Part shown: positions 51,734 through 63,733 of the stretch, piece after piece | Numbering within the stretch: position 1 is the stretch's first letter | Layout: each line of letters starts with the position of its first letter | NCBI RefSeq assembly: GCF_000143415.4 | Contig: NW_003314316.1 | Location: forward strand, 515,220-579,219 | Source: Selaginella moellendorffii | Taxonomy: Eukaryota > Streptophyta > Lycopodiopsida > Selaginellales > Selaginellaceae | Reading direction: 5' to 3' | Length of the DNA: 64,000 bases | The notes under the pieces: generated by a model | What the model saw: the letters and a program-made list of their open reading frames with translations, nothing else | Told to the model about the DNA's origin: nothing | Databases searched by the model: none | Made by a program: the position numbers and the translations under genes

Positions 51734-53620
51734 TCAAAAGTTGTCGAATTCATCCACCGGCTGCGCTCCATCCTCGCCCGCCTTGAACAGCTCCAAGTGC
51801 TCGATCGCCTTGGGCAAGATCTCGCGCACCGCGGGGATTTGCATGAGCGAGCTCCGCGACGCCGCCTCCATCGCCTTGAGCACGTCCGGCGACTTGAGCG
51901 CCGGGTGATCGCCCGCATTGATCGTGAGGTTGCACAGCAGCACCACCGGTTGATACGCCGACTCTGGGAAATACGTAAGCTGGACGAGATGGCTCGCGCC
52001 ATTCGCCTCGAGGATACTCCTCGAGTGTTGATCCTTGAGATAGTTCTCCGCCACCGTGAACTTGAGCAGCGCCGCCGCCGCCTCCGACGCCACCGTGATC
52101 TCCCTCGCGAGCTGGTCCGTGATGGGCTTGACGATGTGCGTCTCCTTGCTTGGAAAGATCCTGGCCAGGCACCCGATGGCTCTCATCGCCGGGATCTGGA
52201 CGTCGGGATCGTCGGACTGGATCACCTTGAGCAGCTGCTCGATCACCGCTCTCACCGCCGGGGATGTCATCTTGAAGGCCGCCCGCCGGAGCTCCTGGTC
52301 GTGCTCCGCCACCGCCGCGATCTCACACACCGCCATCACCGCGTTCTTCTGGACCTCGCCTTCCTTCTCCATGAGCTTGGCGAAGCACAGCAGCGCCCGT
52401 GTGTCCGTGATGCTCTTGCAGTTCTTGATGTTGTTGGTGGCCAGCTTCCAGAGCGCTCGCAGCACCTCGGCTCTCATCTGGTAGATCACCTCCGGGTCTT
52501 CGTGCTCGCGCTCGCGCTTCTCCCGCAGCGAGGAGCCGTGGTAGTAGGACTTCCCGTTCTCGGAGCTGTGCGTCCGTGCGTGAGAATTCGGAGCTCTCGT
52601 CGTCGTCCCCAGCGACGCCACCCGGCCCGAAGGCTTGTCTTCCGAATGCTGCTGCCCGCCACCGCCACCGCCACCTTCCTCGTGCCATGGCTTCCCGGGA
52701 GATCCCAAAGACCGGCTCTGCTGCGCCATCCTCGTCTTCACCACCGTGTGCATGCTCGTCTTGGACGTCTCATCGATGGTGTCGTTGATGAGCGCCACCA
52801 GCAGCCGGATCCCCTGCGCGTTCCCAAACGCGCTGCGAGCGTCCGTGTCGTGCGAAACAATGGCCGCCATCGCTCGAGCCGCTTGCGTTTGGACTTTCAC
52901 CGGCGCCACCGAGAGGACGTGGACGAAAGCTTGAATCGCCCCGGCCTTGACGATCTCTTGGGCTCGCTGTTGGTCGCGAGCTAGCTCTCCCAGAGCTTTC
53001 GCGGCGTTCTCCTGCCCAGCCGGGGTGCCTTCCTGGAGTAGCTTCATGAGAGGAGGCAGGCCACCCTCGTCGATGATGATCTTCCCATTTCTTTCGTTGT
53101 CCTGCGCTAGCGACGCTAGCGTGCTCGCGGCATCAGCCTTGTCTTCCGCAATTCCTGCCTGGACCCGGGCGATTTGCTGCCAGATCATAGCCAGGATGGG
53201 ATCGTTGGCAGCAATCGGGGGCATTCCACCCAAGTCGTCGCGGCCGGACGAGATCGTGAGCAGCCAGTTGAGATCTTCCGTGGTGCTGAGCAGCAGGCGA
53301 TTGATCTTCTGGAAATCCGTGGCGGACGTGATGGTGATGACGCGCTTGAGAACGCCGCCCTTCTTACACTTCCTTACCAGCGCCAGCGTCTTCTCCATCG
53401 TCTTCTTTGCCTCGTCCATCATCCGCCGGGTAGGATGCTCGTAGAACGCGCCCGCGGGATTCGTGGAGAGCCGCGCGGCCTTGCGGAGCAAAATCCCGAT
53501 CCTGTCCACTGTGCTGCCAACGTCGCTGCATTCCTGCTTGAACGAATCGGCCTCCTCTATCGCGCGCTTCACCGCCTCGGTCAGCTGGATGGGATGCCGC
53601 AAGTAATCTCGCCCTTCCAT
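51734..53620 (-). CDS. ARO (armadillo repeat only) family protein
   Basis: A single exon, 628 codons from ATG 53620 (MEGRDYLRHPIQLTEAVKRA). The frame is open to 53758 but the extra part is Arg-rich and unlike the family, so 53620 is chosen. The N-terminal helical region (ADSFKQECSDVGSTVDRIGI, HPTRRMMDEAKKTMEKTLAL) matches the Arabidopsis ARO proteins. Armadillo repeats follow (LPPLMKLLQEGTPAGQENAA, IQAFVHVLSVAPVKVQTQAA), separated by a Gly/Ser/His-rich linker at about residues 305-385, then more repeats to the C-terminus. AROs control polarised growth and actin in tip-growing cells such as root hairs and pollen tubes, acting with ROP GTPases. In a lycophyte the likely site is rhizoids or root hairs; this is inference. 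Confidence 0.88.
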   Translation of the reverse strand: MEGRDYLRHPIQLTEAVKRAIEEADSFKQECSDVGSTVDRIGILLRKAARLSTNPAGAFYEHPTRRMMDEAKKTMEKTLALVRKCKKGGVLKRVITITSATDFQKINRLLLSTTEDLNWLLTISSGRDDLGGMPPIAANDPILAMIWQQIARVQAGIAEDKADAASTLASLAQDNERNGKIIIDEGGLPPLMKLLQEGTPAGQENAAKALGELARDQQRAQEIVKAGAIQAFVHVLSVAPVKVQTQAARAMAAIVSHDTDARSAFGNAQGIRLLVALINDTIDETSKTSMHTVVKTRMAQQSRSLGSPGKPWHEEGGGGGGGQQHSEDKPSGRVASLGTTTRAPNSHARTHSSENGKSYYHGSSLREKREREHEDPEVIYQMRAEVLRALWKLATNNIKNCKSITDTRALLCFAKLMEKEGEVQKNAVMAVCEIAAVAEHDQELRRAAFKMTSPAVRAVIEQLLKVIQSDDPDVQIPAMRAIGCLARIFPSKETHIVKPITDQLAREITVASEAAAALLKFTVAENYLKDQHSRSILEANGASHLVQLTYFPESAYQPVVLLCNLTINAGDHPALKSPDVLKAMEAASRSSLMQIPAVREILPKAIEHLELFKAGEDGAQPVDEFDNF

Positions 53621-54003
53621 CCCTCCCGCTCGAGAGAATCCAGATGACCTAGCACCGCATTGGATCTTTCTCGCCGTTGACGCGCAGCCGCAGCGAGATC
53701 GCCTGGAATTCCTACAGTAGACCCTGATTCCGTCGCGTCCACGCCGCCGGATCGACAATCACCTGGAAAGATTGGCTCGCGCCTCGCCGATCGAAGCCGC
53801 TAAGAAATCGCTATGGCGCGCCCAGAGATCGAAAGGAAGAGACAAGGCGTCCAACGCCACACACCAATGCGCGCACAGAGGGAGGAACTAGTCATCCCTC
53901 ACAGTCACCTCGTCCTTGGGCGTACGGCAGGTACGGCAAACCCCATGGACATTCCGTGCCAGCTCAGAAACGATATTCCGACCCACATGGCATAGCTCAA
54001 TCG
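53621..54003. other. ARO promoter region and TAF1B 3' flank
   Basis: Both neighbours are on the minus strand. CACGTG is absent. No extra gene supported. Confidence 0.4.
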
Positions 54004-56440
54004 TCACCGTCTATTTTCATTGAATCTATCTACATAGCGTTCTACTCTTTGTTCTATCCTCCAGAGGTCAGCCTCTATGAACTGGACACACTTATGGATG
54101 ACGTTGGGCTTGATCTTCGTGATCTTGGAGAAAGCGTAGAGAAGGACGAAGTAATCGCCATATACGTACTTGGTGGATTTCCGTAAGTGGTCCAGCAGTG
54201 GAAAAATCGCGTAAGAGTATGCCGCTGCCGATCCAATCCCGTTTGGTAAGCTGCTCGGGACGAGCTTGAAGCCGCAAGCTTGGAGCTCGTGAGAGATGGA
54301 GTCGAGGAGCTTGTTCTTGGCCTGCAGGATGCGTCTGAGCTCCCGGTTCTCCGATGTAACTTCCTCCAATTCCACCGCTGCTCCTGGAGTGACGATCTCG
54401 CCGAGTTCTTGCTCTTGGAGATCCTTGCTTCGATCGTTGTCAAGTAACTCCCTTGATGATCCCGACTTTTGTTTCTGGATGCTTGGAGCTCTCGACCACG
54501 CACCGCTTCCAAGCGTCAGCTCGTCGCTTTCGGAGATGTTACTGTGCTGTGTCGTTGTCACTTCTACCTCTATCTGTTGCTTGGGATCGTCATCACCAGC
54601 TTCGCTGATGGGATCCTGAACAAACACGAATTATAAAAAGGACGAAGTACAGTGGAGAATGACATAACTAACAGACTTACTTTCAGCGAGAGCTTCTCGA
54701 AACATTCCCAGAAATGATCGTATAGCATTTCTTCGTCAGGGGGGTTTCTCGTCCCCGCGAAAACTTTTTCTTGGCAGTAGTTCAGATAGTCCTTGAGTTC
54801 CGCCTCTGCAAAACAAAAACACTCGCGAATGAATGACAATTCCAGAAACCAAAAGAGATCGACGCGTACCCGGTCTTAGAGCGTCCTCCAGCAATTGTTT
54901 CTCAATGGTTTCCAGCTGATCCTGAAAATTTGCTCGGCGTGTGCTTGTCACGTCGAGGCGCTCCAAAAAGGCTGGCCAGTACAAGCTGCTCACCGCGTTG
55001 CCATATACGTTGTACAGGATCTTGAGCGCCACGATCAACATAGCGGTGACATAGGCAGACGTTGGAAACGCTCGCTTCCGAGCCGAGAGCCAAAGTCCAT
55101 CCGGAGTATACCACTGGTATAGCCGCTCCAGAATGCCCATAACTTCATCTTTCTCAATCCCCAGTTTCTCCAGTAGACTGAGTGAGATGGCCTGGAAGTT
55201 CACCGTAGGTAGCTCGAGTTCCAGACGACTTGCGACGTGAGCGGCCAGCAGCTCGATCATGCTGGCGTTGCTCAAGAACAGTGGCCGGAACAAATTCCTT
55301 GGATCGAGCTCGGCGACGTGAATGGCTTTCAAGTCGGGCCCAGAGAAACGCTTGGGTTGCATGCTGAGAAACGCCGTCAAGTAAGGCAGCGATCCTTGCC
55401 CGGCCCAAGTCGAGATATCAGTGGCAAGAACAGGCTCGCGGATTACGTAGCACGCCAGGAACACCATCGCCAGAGTGATCCGGAGAGGAAGCCGACGCTT
55501 GAGAGAGTCCGTCCATACCCTCGACATCTTCAATCCAGTTTGCGTGAATGGAACTTTGTCGAGTCTTTTGGCTTTCTTCTTTCTCCTGGGCTTAGCGTGC
55601 TTGCTCTTGTTGGTGCCACCACCACCATTTTTTGCCTAGAACAACTGAAAGCTTTCTTCCTTCAAACGAAAATTTTGTGAGAAAAGATCGAGAAATGCTT
55701 ACCTCGATCTTCTCTGGTGCCGGAAGAGTGGAGCTTTCCTTCTTGAGCTTGAGCTTCTTGGCCTTCTCCTTGAGACTCCGGGCATCGGCCAAAAGAATAG
55801 CCTCGCTCGCCCATTCTCGTTCAAACACCCGCGTGGAAGCCACGAAGCGCAGCCAGATCGGCCCAACGATGCGGCAGATCAAAGGACTCACCCCGAAATT
55901 CTCCACAAGAGACTCGCACTGGAGCTGGATGATCGTCTGCAAGCCCTGGACGTAGTACTCGCGGATGTGCGCGGCGAGGCGATCGGGCAGCTCCGAAACA
56001 TCATACATCTGCTGCGATCCCGACCAGATGTGGACCTTGTCCGCCGTGACGAATTGCGAGGCGAGAGAATCCCTCATCCTCTCCAGCGCCTCCTCCTCCT
56101 CGCCATGCTTCTGCGACATCGCGCGCAGCAGTGCCTCCTCCCTCGCCCTGGCCGCGGCCGGATCGTCGATATTTCGATCCAAATCCCCCGTGCCTCCTCG
56201 CAGCATCTCGTTGAGCTTGCGGAGCTGCTCCTCCTGTTCTTGGCGCTCCACATTGTGATGCCGCGCATAGGCGAATGTTCGCCTTCCAGTGGCGTCCTGC
56301 CCTAGCGTCCCATCGAAATCCCCCAAATCCTCCTCCATGAAATTCTGGGATTGCGTGCCACAGGCAGTACAGTAGTGGAATCCATCGCCTCCCTTCTGGA
56401 GTCCCACGTTGCCGCACGTCTCGCACACGGCCGAATCCAT
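54004..56440 (-). CDS. TAF1B / Rrn7 family RNA polymerase I initiation factor
   Basis: Four exons: 56440-55703, 55635-54870, 54805-54681 and 54615-54004; phases agree, 746 residues. An N-terminal zinc ribbon has Cys6, Cys9, Cys24 and Cys27 (CETCGNVG and YCTAC). The TFIIB-like cyclin region follows (YVQGLQTIIQLQCESLVENF, ICRIVGPIWLRFVASTRVFE, LPLRITLAMVFLACYVIREP). A basic linker and a long C-terminus with KVFAGTRNPPDEEMLYD complete it. This is the layout of Rrn7/TAF1B (and plant MEE12-like) proteins, which link rDNA promoter factors to Pol I. It acts in the nucleolus. It is divergent from an F-box gene with 42 bp between the start codons. Confidence 0.88.
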
Positions 56441-56482
56441 AAACCCTAAATTTCAATTTTAGGGTTCTTCATTCTTTTAGGG
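56441..56482. promoter_or_regulatory. 42-bp divergent promoter with inverted telo-boxes, TAF1B / F-box
   Basis: AAACCCTAA (56441-56449) touches the TAF1B start codon, and its near-mirror TTTTAGGGTT (56457-56466) faces the F-box gene 16 bp from its ATG. The two form an inverted pair with a 7-nt centre. Confidence 0.55.
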
Positions 56483-57972
56483 ATGGAGGAGGACGAGCTC
56501 GACGAGCTCTTGGACACAATGCTGGGCCGGAGCGCGAGCGCCATAGAGGTTTGCAGCACCAGCAGCGCATCTCCTTCAAATCCAGGGATCACATTTTCAT
56601 TTCCCGGCTGGGGAATCGATATGCACACGGATTCCAAGCGCCAGACGGCGGTGGTGAGGCATTTTGGAGGCGATTCCAAGAAATCTTCCTCTGCCAGGGA
56701 GAGATCCAAGTCGAGCGGGGCGCCTCTGATCGCTGGGAGCCCTGCTTCCGAAATTCCAGACGAGGTTCTTCTCAAAATCTTTACTTTCTTGGAAGTGACC
56801 GACTTATCGGCCTCGCGGCAAGTTTGCAAGCGGTGGTACCTTCTCTGCTCATCGGATTGTCTCTGGGAGAGGTTTCTCACCTTGAAAGCTTCGAGCACCA
56901 GCGAATTACCCAGGTATGTTTTCTCCCTTCTCCTTGCTAAAAAAAAAAAATCGTTTTTCTTCCATCTTTTTCCTTCAAGGTGGCTAGAACTCAAGCACAG
57001 CATCTCATCGTTCCGGATCAGTGCTCGCTACACATATTCGAGAAGAGGCTACGAGATTTTCATCGAAGCGATCGAGGCATGGTGGCGAGATGGACAACCG
57101 CACGGGAAATTCAGCTCGTCGGTGCTCTGTCCATTGATACGCAAAGTCACGCTCTCGGACTGGTGTGTTTTTTACGAGGTTCTAAGCGCTGCGTTTGCAA
57201 AGCGTGCAGATACTCTTGCAGTCGAGCTCCAGAAACACTCTCAAAGCGGTGGTCGTAGCCACATTGATCCGTCTCCGTCGTCGACCGAGAGTTTTCACGA
57301 CGATGGGGTTGCCGGTGTGGAGATTTGGAGCCGCCTTTGCCGCTTCTGGGATCGTTATATCTCATGGATCAAGCTGGTCTCTCTACACTGCGCAGATTTA
57401 AACTACGCTGTCCGACTCGAGAGAGTCCGGTAAGTTTGTAGCAACGCTATGGCCTTTTTATCTCATCTCGTTTCGTTGCTGCCGCGCGCCACCGCCACCG
57501 AGTACTCACTTGCAGTACTGTGGAGACTCCGACACTATATAGCAAAGGAGTTCTTTGCTTCAGGTTCGAAGCTCTCAATGTTTTTCTTGTTTGTTACAAG
57601 TTTTGTGACAAAGTTTTGTGTTTGCAGGAGTCAAGTGATCTTGAGCTATGGATTGCGAAAGCTCTTGCAAGCAGGATTGCTGTGGCTTTCCGCCAGAGAA
57701 ACGGAAGGCCCGGCTACCGAAGAAGACATCGAATTGCTGTGCTCGTTGCATCATCTTCTACAGGCAAGCTTTTCCTTTTCAGTTCTTCTTGGTATTCACG
57801 AGCTCATCAAGAGTTCTATCTCGTTTTCTAGGTGCTTGACGTCTCTGATGACTTCACGCTACCTGCTGATAGCTTCACGCAAGCAAAGTTTAGAAGATGC
57901 TTCCTCGACGGTGAATCGTCGCGGGATTTCTCGCGGTCTCAAATTATAGCTGCTAGAATGGAACACTTCTAA
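56483..57972 (+). CDS. F-box protein with Ser-rich N-terminus
   Basis: Five exons: 56483-56913, 56980-57429, 57516-57563, 57628-57763 and 57832-57972; phases agree, 401 residues. The first intron (66 nt) keeps the frame open, so an unspliced reading is misleading. The first 85 residues are acidic and Ser-rich (MEEDELDELLDTMLGRS). The F-box follows at about 92-135 (SEIPDEVLLKIFTFLEVTDL, VCKRWYLLC). The remainder is mostly helical (WWRDGQPHGKFSSSVLCPLI, SQVILSYGLRKLLQAGLL) and matches no substrate domain I know. It should recruit targets to an SCF ligase. The last intron has a GC donor (57764). The gene is divergent from TAF1B. Confidence 0.8.
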
Positions 57973-58328
57973 TCTATTCTGGAACTTTCTTTGACTTGCT
58001 AAACAAAGGAATGGATCACAGTTCTAAAGGTATACGGAATATCATGCAAGGGTTTAACCGTCCACGTGGCCTATTTGTGGCCGTTTGCCTTTGGCCCTTT
58101 TACAGCCTATAAGGATTTGGGTAGAGTTCGTGGTTAGGGTTTTTGGTGGGGTGATTGATCGGCAGCGACCAATTCCAGCGTCCGGCGCATGCTCTTCCCG
58201 ATCTGAGGCCAGCATTCGCAATCTCCGCTGAGGTGAGCGCCGCGATCGCGAAAAGAGCTGAGAATTTCGCTGTGGAATGAGCTAGAGATCAAGGGTTAGA
58301 TGAGTTTCGATCCCGGGAGAGCATCAGA
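57973..58328 (+). promoter_or_regulatory. PAH promoter / 5' UTR with G-box and telo-box
   Basis: CACGTG at 58063-58068, TTAGGGTTT at 58134-58142 and a TATA-like CCTATAAGG near 58107. The PAH ATG is at 58329, so the last 150 bp are probably 5' UTR. Confidence 0.45.
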
Positions 58329-61300
58329 ATGTACACCACGGTGGGGCGCTTGAGCAGCTACATCTCACAGGGCGTCTACACAGTCTCGGGGCCATTCCAT
58401 CCCTTTGGAGGCGCGGTCGATATCGTGGTCGTGGAGCAGCCAGACGGGAGTTTCAAATCCACGCCATGGTATGTCAAGTTTGGAAAATTCCAGGGGGTTC
58501 TCAAGCGCAGGGAGAAGACTGTGACGGTGGGTGTCAACGATGTAGATGCGAGCTTTCACATGTATCTGGATCACAAGGGAGAGGCTTACTTCCTCGAGGA
58601 TGCATCCGACGACGATGAGAAGCAGCCTTTTTCTCCTCCAAGCGGGCCTTCGTCCGGGGACGAGGGGCATGAATTGGCTCTCGAGTATCACAAGTTGGTG
58701 GATCAAGGGATTGGCGGGGATGGAAACGATTCGGCGAGCGATGTAGAGGAAGTAGTGGTTTTGAATTCCAGCGAGACCAGTAGTGATAGTTTAGGCGGGG
58801 TGGCGAAGCCTCATGAAGATGGAGCTCGGACGAATTTACTCGGGCTCCAGGAGGAGGCTTTGGGGATTGCCTCGTCGGGGGCGACGACGACGACGACACC
58901 AGCGGCGGCTCTTTTTGCAAACACCGCGCTGATGGCGATTGAGAGAGTCGCGGGGAAGCCGGTGGAAAATGGAGAGGTGCATGCCTCTTCTCCCGACGTT
59001 TTGGAAGTTGACCAAGCTGAGAAGAAGGAAGTGCATGCCGAGAATGGAGAAGTTCCTTCTCCCGACGTTTTGGAAGTTGATCAAGCTGAGAAGAAGGAAG
59101 GGGATGCCGAGAATGGAGAAGTTTCTTCTCCCGATGTTTTGGAGGTTGATCAAGCTGAGAAGAAGGGAGGGCATGCCGAGAATGGAGAGGTTTCTTCTCC
59201 TGACGTTTTGGAAGTTGATCAATCTGAGAAGAAGGAAGGGCATGCTGAGAATGGAGAAGTTTCTTCTCCCGACGTTTTGGAAGTTGATCAAGCTGAGGCG
59301 AAGGAAGGGCATGCCGAGAATGGAGAAGTTTCCTCTCCCGACGTTTTGGAAGTTGATCAAGCTGAGGCGAAGGAAGGGCATGCCGAGAATGGAGAAGTTT
59401 CCTCTCCCGACGTTTTGGAAGTTGATCAAGCTGAGAAGAAGGAAGAGCAGATATCTGTGACGTCGCTGAGCTCGAGGAACGGCGACTACGTGATGAATTC
59501 TTACGAGGTCACGCGGGCTGTTGATAGGAGCTACATCATAACAGGAACTTCAAAGGAAGAGGTGCAAAAGAAAGCTATGGAGTTGGAGAAAGAGGTGGCT
59601 GGGTTAGATATGAAGCTTGTCAGTGAGGAAGGTTCGCCTCACTCCGAGGCCCTGAGTGAAGGGATTCGGAAGGATGGTGAAGCGAGCGTGGTGGAGGTAA
59701 CCAATTCCGTTCAAGACATTGCGGGGACCTTGATATCTGAGGTGCCCGATGTGCAGGAGATTGCATCGAAGGAAGAAGTGATATCCGAGTTACCCGATGA
59801 GCAGGAGATTGCGTCGACTACTTCCAAGGAAAAAGTGATATCCGATGAGCAGGAGATTGCATCGACTACTTTCAAGGATAAAGTAATATCTGAGGTACCC
59901 GATGAGCAGGAGATTGCATCGACTACTTTCAAGGGAGCAGTGCAGGAAGCCACCGACTTGGCGACAAGCTCGGATAAGAGTTTGACCGGCTTTGAGGGGA
60001 GCTCGTCGTCTAAGGTCTTGGAGGAACAGGAAAACGCATCGACTGATGTGATACCTGTTAATGTGACCGAGGTAGCAGAAGAACAGGTTGTCAGCTCGAA
60101 TGGGGCCGGAACTGAAGACGAGAAGAAAAGCTCGCCGGATAAAGTGGAGACCACGTCGATAGACGCGATCATTACCGAGCCTTCCGATGATGAAGCTGGG
60201 GAGTTAAAGCAAAAGGATGGTGTGTTGGACAAGGCCCGCATTGAACAGGAAACTCCATCGGCCGATGCGACTGCTGCGGCAGAAGCAGCGGGATCAGCAG
60301 CAGGAGCACAGAAGCTGAAAGCAGCGCTTGATAGCAATGTTGAGAGACGAACTTGGGGGTGGTGGGTCTGGGGGGGTGGCTCTTCGAAGCCAAAGCTGGA
60401 CTCTACCACCTCCAAGGGCAAAGCTGACGAGGGAGAGGTGGTGGCCGTTACAGGAAAAGAAAGTATTGTAAACAGTAAGGTAGACCTTTCCAGCGCCGAA
60501 GTTGTACTCATGAGCGTCGATGGCCACGTGGTGGTGGCCGAGCACGACGAAACCCCACAAAAGCAAGTACAGCTTCAGGAGATTCAATCAGCTCCTGTTC
60601 AAGTCCTCGAGAAGCAGATGCTGCAAGTGAGCGAGAGCACCAGCTTGAAGGCTGGTCCGGAGTCGGCGATTGAGATCTCAGAGCAGAAGATTGTCGCGAC
60701 GGAAGCAGCGTTGCACAACTCGATTGCTACTGGGCTCATAAGAAACGGCTACTGGACCTCTTGGAAGCTCACGTCTAATAAGACGCTCATTCCCACTTCC
60801 GAGCAGCTGGCGTCGCTCAAATTGAAACCGGGCAGAAACAAGATAACATTCACGTTTACCACTCGTGTTCTCGGCAAGCAACAGGTAGGTAGTGGTGTTT
60901 TGCTCCTGCTCGTTTCTTACTGATGTTTTTTTCTGGCTTGTCTGGTTCAGGTGGATGCTCGCATTTACTTGTGGAAATGGAACACTAAAGTTGTAATATC
61001 GGACGTGGATGGGACTATTACAAAGTAAGTCTTGTCTTTGATACCACGGCTAGAAACCTGGTGATTTTTGGCTGCAGGTCCGATGTGCTTGGGCAGGTCA
61101 TGCCTTTGGTCGGCAGGGACTGGACACAAACGGGAGTTACACGTCTTTTCTCGGCCATTAAGGTTTGTATCAATCCTGTGGATTTTCCTACGAGTTTCTT
61201 ATGAGAATATCGCTGCAGGATAATGGCTACGAGCTTATATTTCTTAGCGCGAGAGCCATTTCACAGGCATACCTCACACGGCAGTTTTTGGTGAACTTAA

Positions 61301-62003
61301 AACAGGTACGAGAAGAAGCATTTTTATTTGATTATCCCGGCGCTAATTGTCTGTTTTGAGGTTTGTAGGATGGCGAGGCCCTTCCAGATGGACCAGTAGT
61401 CATCTCTCCTGACGGCTTGTTTCCTTCACTCTATAGAGAAGGTATTGTTGTCTTGCTTTTAGTGCTAACGATTGCTGGCGCTTCTCCTCTCGTGTACAGT
61501 TATACGCCGAGCTCCTCACGAGTTCAAAATTGGATGCCTTGAGGTTAGTCTTTCACTTTTGCTTTTCAATATGTACTGATGCATGCTCCTTTACTCTCAG
61601 GATATTAGAGCTTTGTTTCCCCCCGAATGTCAACCGTTTTATGCGGGATTCGGTAACAGGGACACGGACGAAATTAGCTATTTGAAAGTTGGGATACCGA
61701 AGGGGAAGATTTTCATTATAAATCCCAAGGTACGGGAACCTCCCATCGTCTTTTCCTTGATCTCAACTCTGCGTTTCAGGGGGAAGTAATTGTAAATAAC
61801 ATCTTGGACCTGAAGTCGTACACCTCGCTTCACAAGCTCGTGAATGATATGTTCCCTCCCGTAAATTTGACGGAGCGGGTAAGCTGATTTAACGCTTCTT
61901 CTGTTAAGGCGCCATCTCATGGATGTGTTTCCTGTTTGTGCAGGAGGATTTCAATTCTTGGAACTTTTGGAAGATGCCACTTCCGGATGTTGACGACCTT
62001 TGA
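58329..62003 (+). CDS. PAH: Phosphatidate phosphatase, PAH / lipin family
   Basis: Mg2+-dependent PA phosphatase: dephosphorylates phosphatidic acid to diacylglycerol, shaping galactolipid and storage lipid synthesis and ER membrane growth. Nine exons: 58329-60884, 60951-61024, 61078-61162, 61219-61305, 61369-61441, 61500-61543, 61601-61729, 61780-61878 and 61944-62003; phases agree, 1068 residues. The N-LIP domain starts at residue 1 ([31 protein letters not shown]). The C-LIP domain has the catalytic DVDGT (Asp870, Asp872), then [25 protein letters not shown] and [15 protein letters not shown]. The long acidic middle holds two repeat arrays, one of about 7 copies of a 23-residue unit. The family's usual length is about 900, so the repeats explain the excess. 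Confidence 0.93.
58965..59449 (+). repeat. In-frame tandem repeat in PAH, about 7 copies of a 69-bp unit
   Basis: The unit reads [20 protein letters not shown]. Copies differ by a few substitutions and small indels (residues about 213-373). A second, shorter array ([14 protein letters not shown] type, four copies) is at about 59731-59937. Confidence 0.9.
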
Positions 62004-62305
62004 AGGAGAAAATATTTTTTGTGAGGTACCTTGACCGGGACCCCATTTTCGCCCTCGGAAGTTGTTTGTACAGTAGAATGCACACAGATAGAAACCGCCG
62101 GCATTCGGCGGTCCGGGAGCTGTAGAAATCACGAGAAATATTCAGAGGGGCCAATAACCCAGTCACGACTGGGCTACCTACAGTATTCATCAGTAAGACG
62201 TTGCTTTCATTCTTATTTTTCTTATTTGTTTGATCGATCTTATAGTGTACAGAGTATCTTATCTGTGAGCTTTAAGCAGATGTTTGTTTATAAGTTTTTG
62301 ATCGA
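62004..62305. other. Convergent 3' UTR region of PAH and PLATZ
   Basis: 302 bp between the two stop codons. No separate gene. Confidence 0.4.
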
Positions 62306-63733
62306 TCAGAGGGGAGATCTATGCGGAACTCCTTTCCTTCTCTTGGCACTCCTGGAGGAGCACCTCCTGGGGGGTGTTTGTGGTGAGATGGAATTGATAC
62401 TGTTGACAGTTTCTTTTGGTTCGTCCTCAGCAGCAGCAGCAGCAACAGCCATTGGTGACGACATTGAATTGTTAGAAACAGTGCTGCCGTCTGGCGAAAG
62501 TTCGTCGTCCTCTTCGATGCTGTTCTGGAGAAGAAGTTGCTGCTCGTGTTCCTGTTCATCACGAGCGGAAGGCAATCTGGTAAGTGGTCTTTTACTGGAG
62601 GAGCTCCTCGTTTTTCTCTTTTGGCCTTGAGCCGTGGTCGCTTGTCTTTGCTGTTGTTGGCTCGCTTGCGGCTTGCTAACAATGTCGTTTGCGCTTTTGT
62701 AGTGCCTCTGGATCCACTCCAACTAGAAGCAAAGGCGGGGAGAGCATCAGCGGAATAACCGATGAGATGAAGAACAGGGAAACGTAGTACCTTGCAGCCG
62801 AGCGAGCAAAACTTGAAGGTATCGAGCAAGCTTCGATCGCAAATCTCACATGTGTTTGTGACTCCCTTTGCGTGGCGTGGCTGCGGCCGCTGGTTGAGGA
62901 AGACAACGCGAGCGCTGTTGATAATGTAGGATTGGACACCGCTCAAGTCGAGACACTTTTGGATCTCCGACACGCGAATTACGTCGTGGTACGATGACCT
63001 CCGGATCTGCATGGCAGCGAAAAGAAGCAAAAAAAAAGAGGAGAGAGTTTTGATCGCGAGCTTTATAAAGTTTGCAAAGAAAGAAGCAAGGAAACGAAGA
63101 AACGCTGTGCAACAAAGCTATGGAAGAACTGAAACGAAGCTATGGAAGAATTGAAAAGCAAAGAAGCGATGTAACGAAGCTATGGAAGAATTGAAGGGAT
63201 TAGAAGGAAAGATTGATCATGGCTTGTTCCAATTGGAATCAAGATGAGAGCTCTTCACTTTGTTCGTTTATCAGCACTCATCATCTCATTGTTTTGATCG
63301 CGCGATCAAAAAGGGAATTTTGGAATTCCGGAACTCAAATCGTGGTTGGGAGTGAAATTGCGATCAATGCAGGCTGTTCTATGTGCGCTAAGCAGCGGCG
63401 AGAAAACCCACGAGCGCGATTTTGCTAAGCAAATCCCAGGATCACGTAAAAAGCACCAAGAACACCAAGAACAGGGGGAGGACACGTTTCTGGGCATTCA
63501 AATGGAGGGAGGAGGAATTTTCTTACCTGGACGATTCGGTGAGCTCGATGGTAGGACGTGCAAGCGGAGCAGAGTGGATTCTTGGCGCAGTCGAGGCAGA
63601 AGAGATTGCACTCGCATTTGCTCGATTCGGCGGAGCTGTGGATCGAGCAGGGCTCGAAGAAGGCCGCTTGGAGCAGTGGTTTGAGCCAAGCCGGACCCAT
63701 CAAATCGCTGGGCGCTACAGCAACGCTGCCCAT
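62306..63733 (-). CDS. PLATZ zinc-dependent DNA-binding transcription factor
   Basis: Three exons: 63733-63527, 63006-62791 and 62722-62306, all in phase 0; 279 residues. PLATZ hallmarks are complete: [19 protein letters not shown], then a Cys/His cluster ([32 protein letters not shown]), then [38 protein letters not shown] and a second cluster ([20 protein letters not shown]). The C-terminus is Ser/Gln-rich with basic patches ([25 protein letters not shown]). PLATZ proteins bind A/T-rich DNA, mostly as repressors, and some act on Pol III promoters. Intron 1 (520 nt) is the longest in the window and is rich in repeated GAAGAAC-type motifs. Confidence 0.92.

Noticed and set aside
53621-53758. 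Longer N-terminus for the ARO protein
   Set aside because: The extension is Arg-rich and unlike the family, while the ATG at 53620 starts at the family's normal N-terminus.
56914-56979. Unspliced reading of the F-box gene across its first intron
   Set aside because: The 66-nt segment is a GT-AG intron with a poly-A run; it stays open only because its length is a multiple of three.
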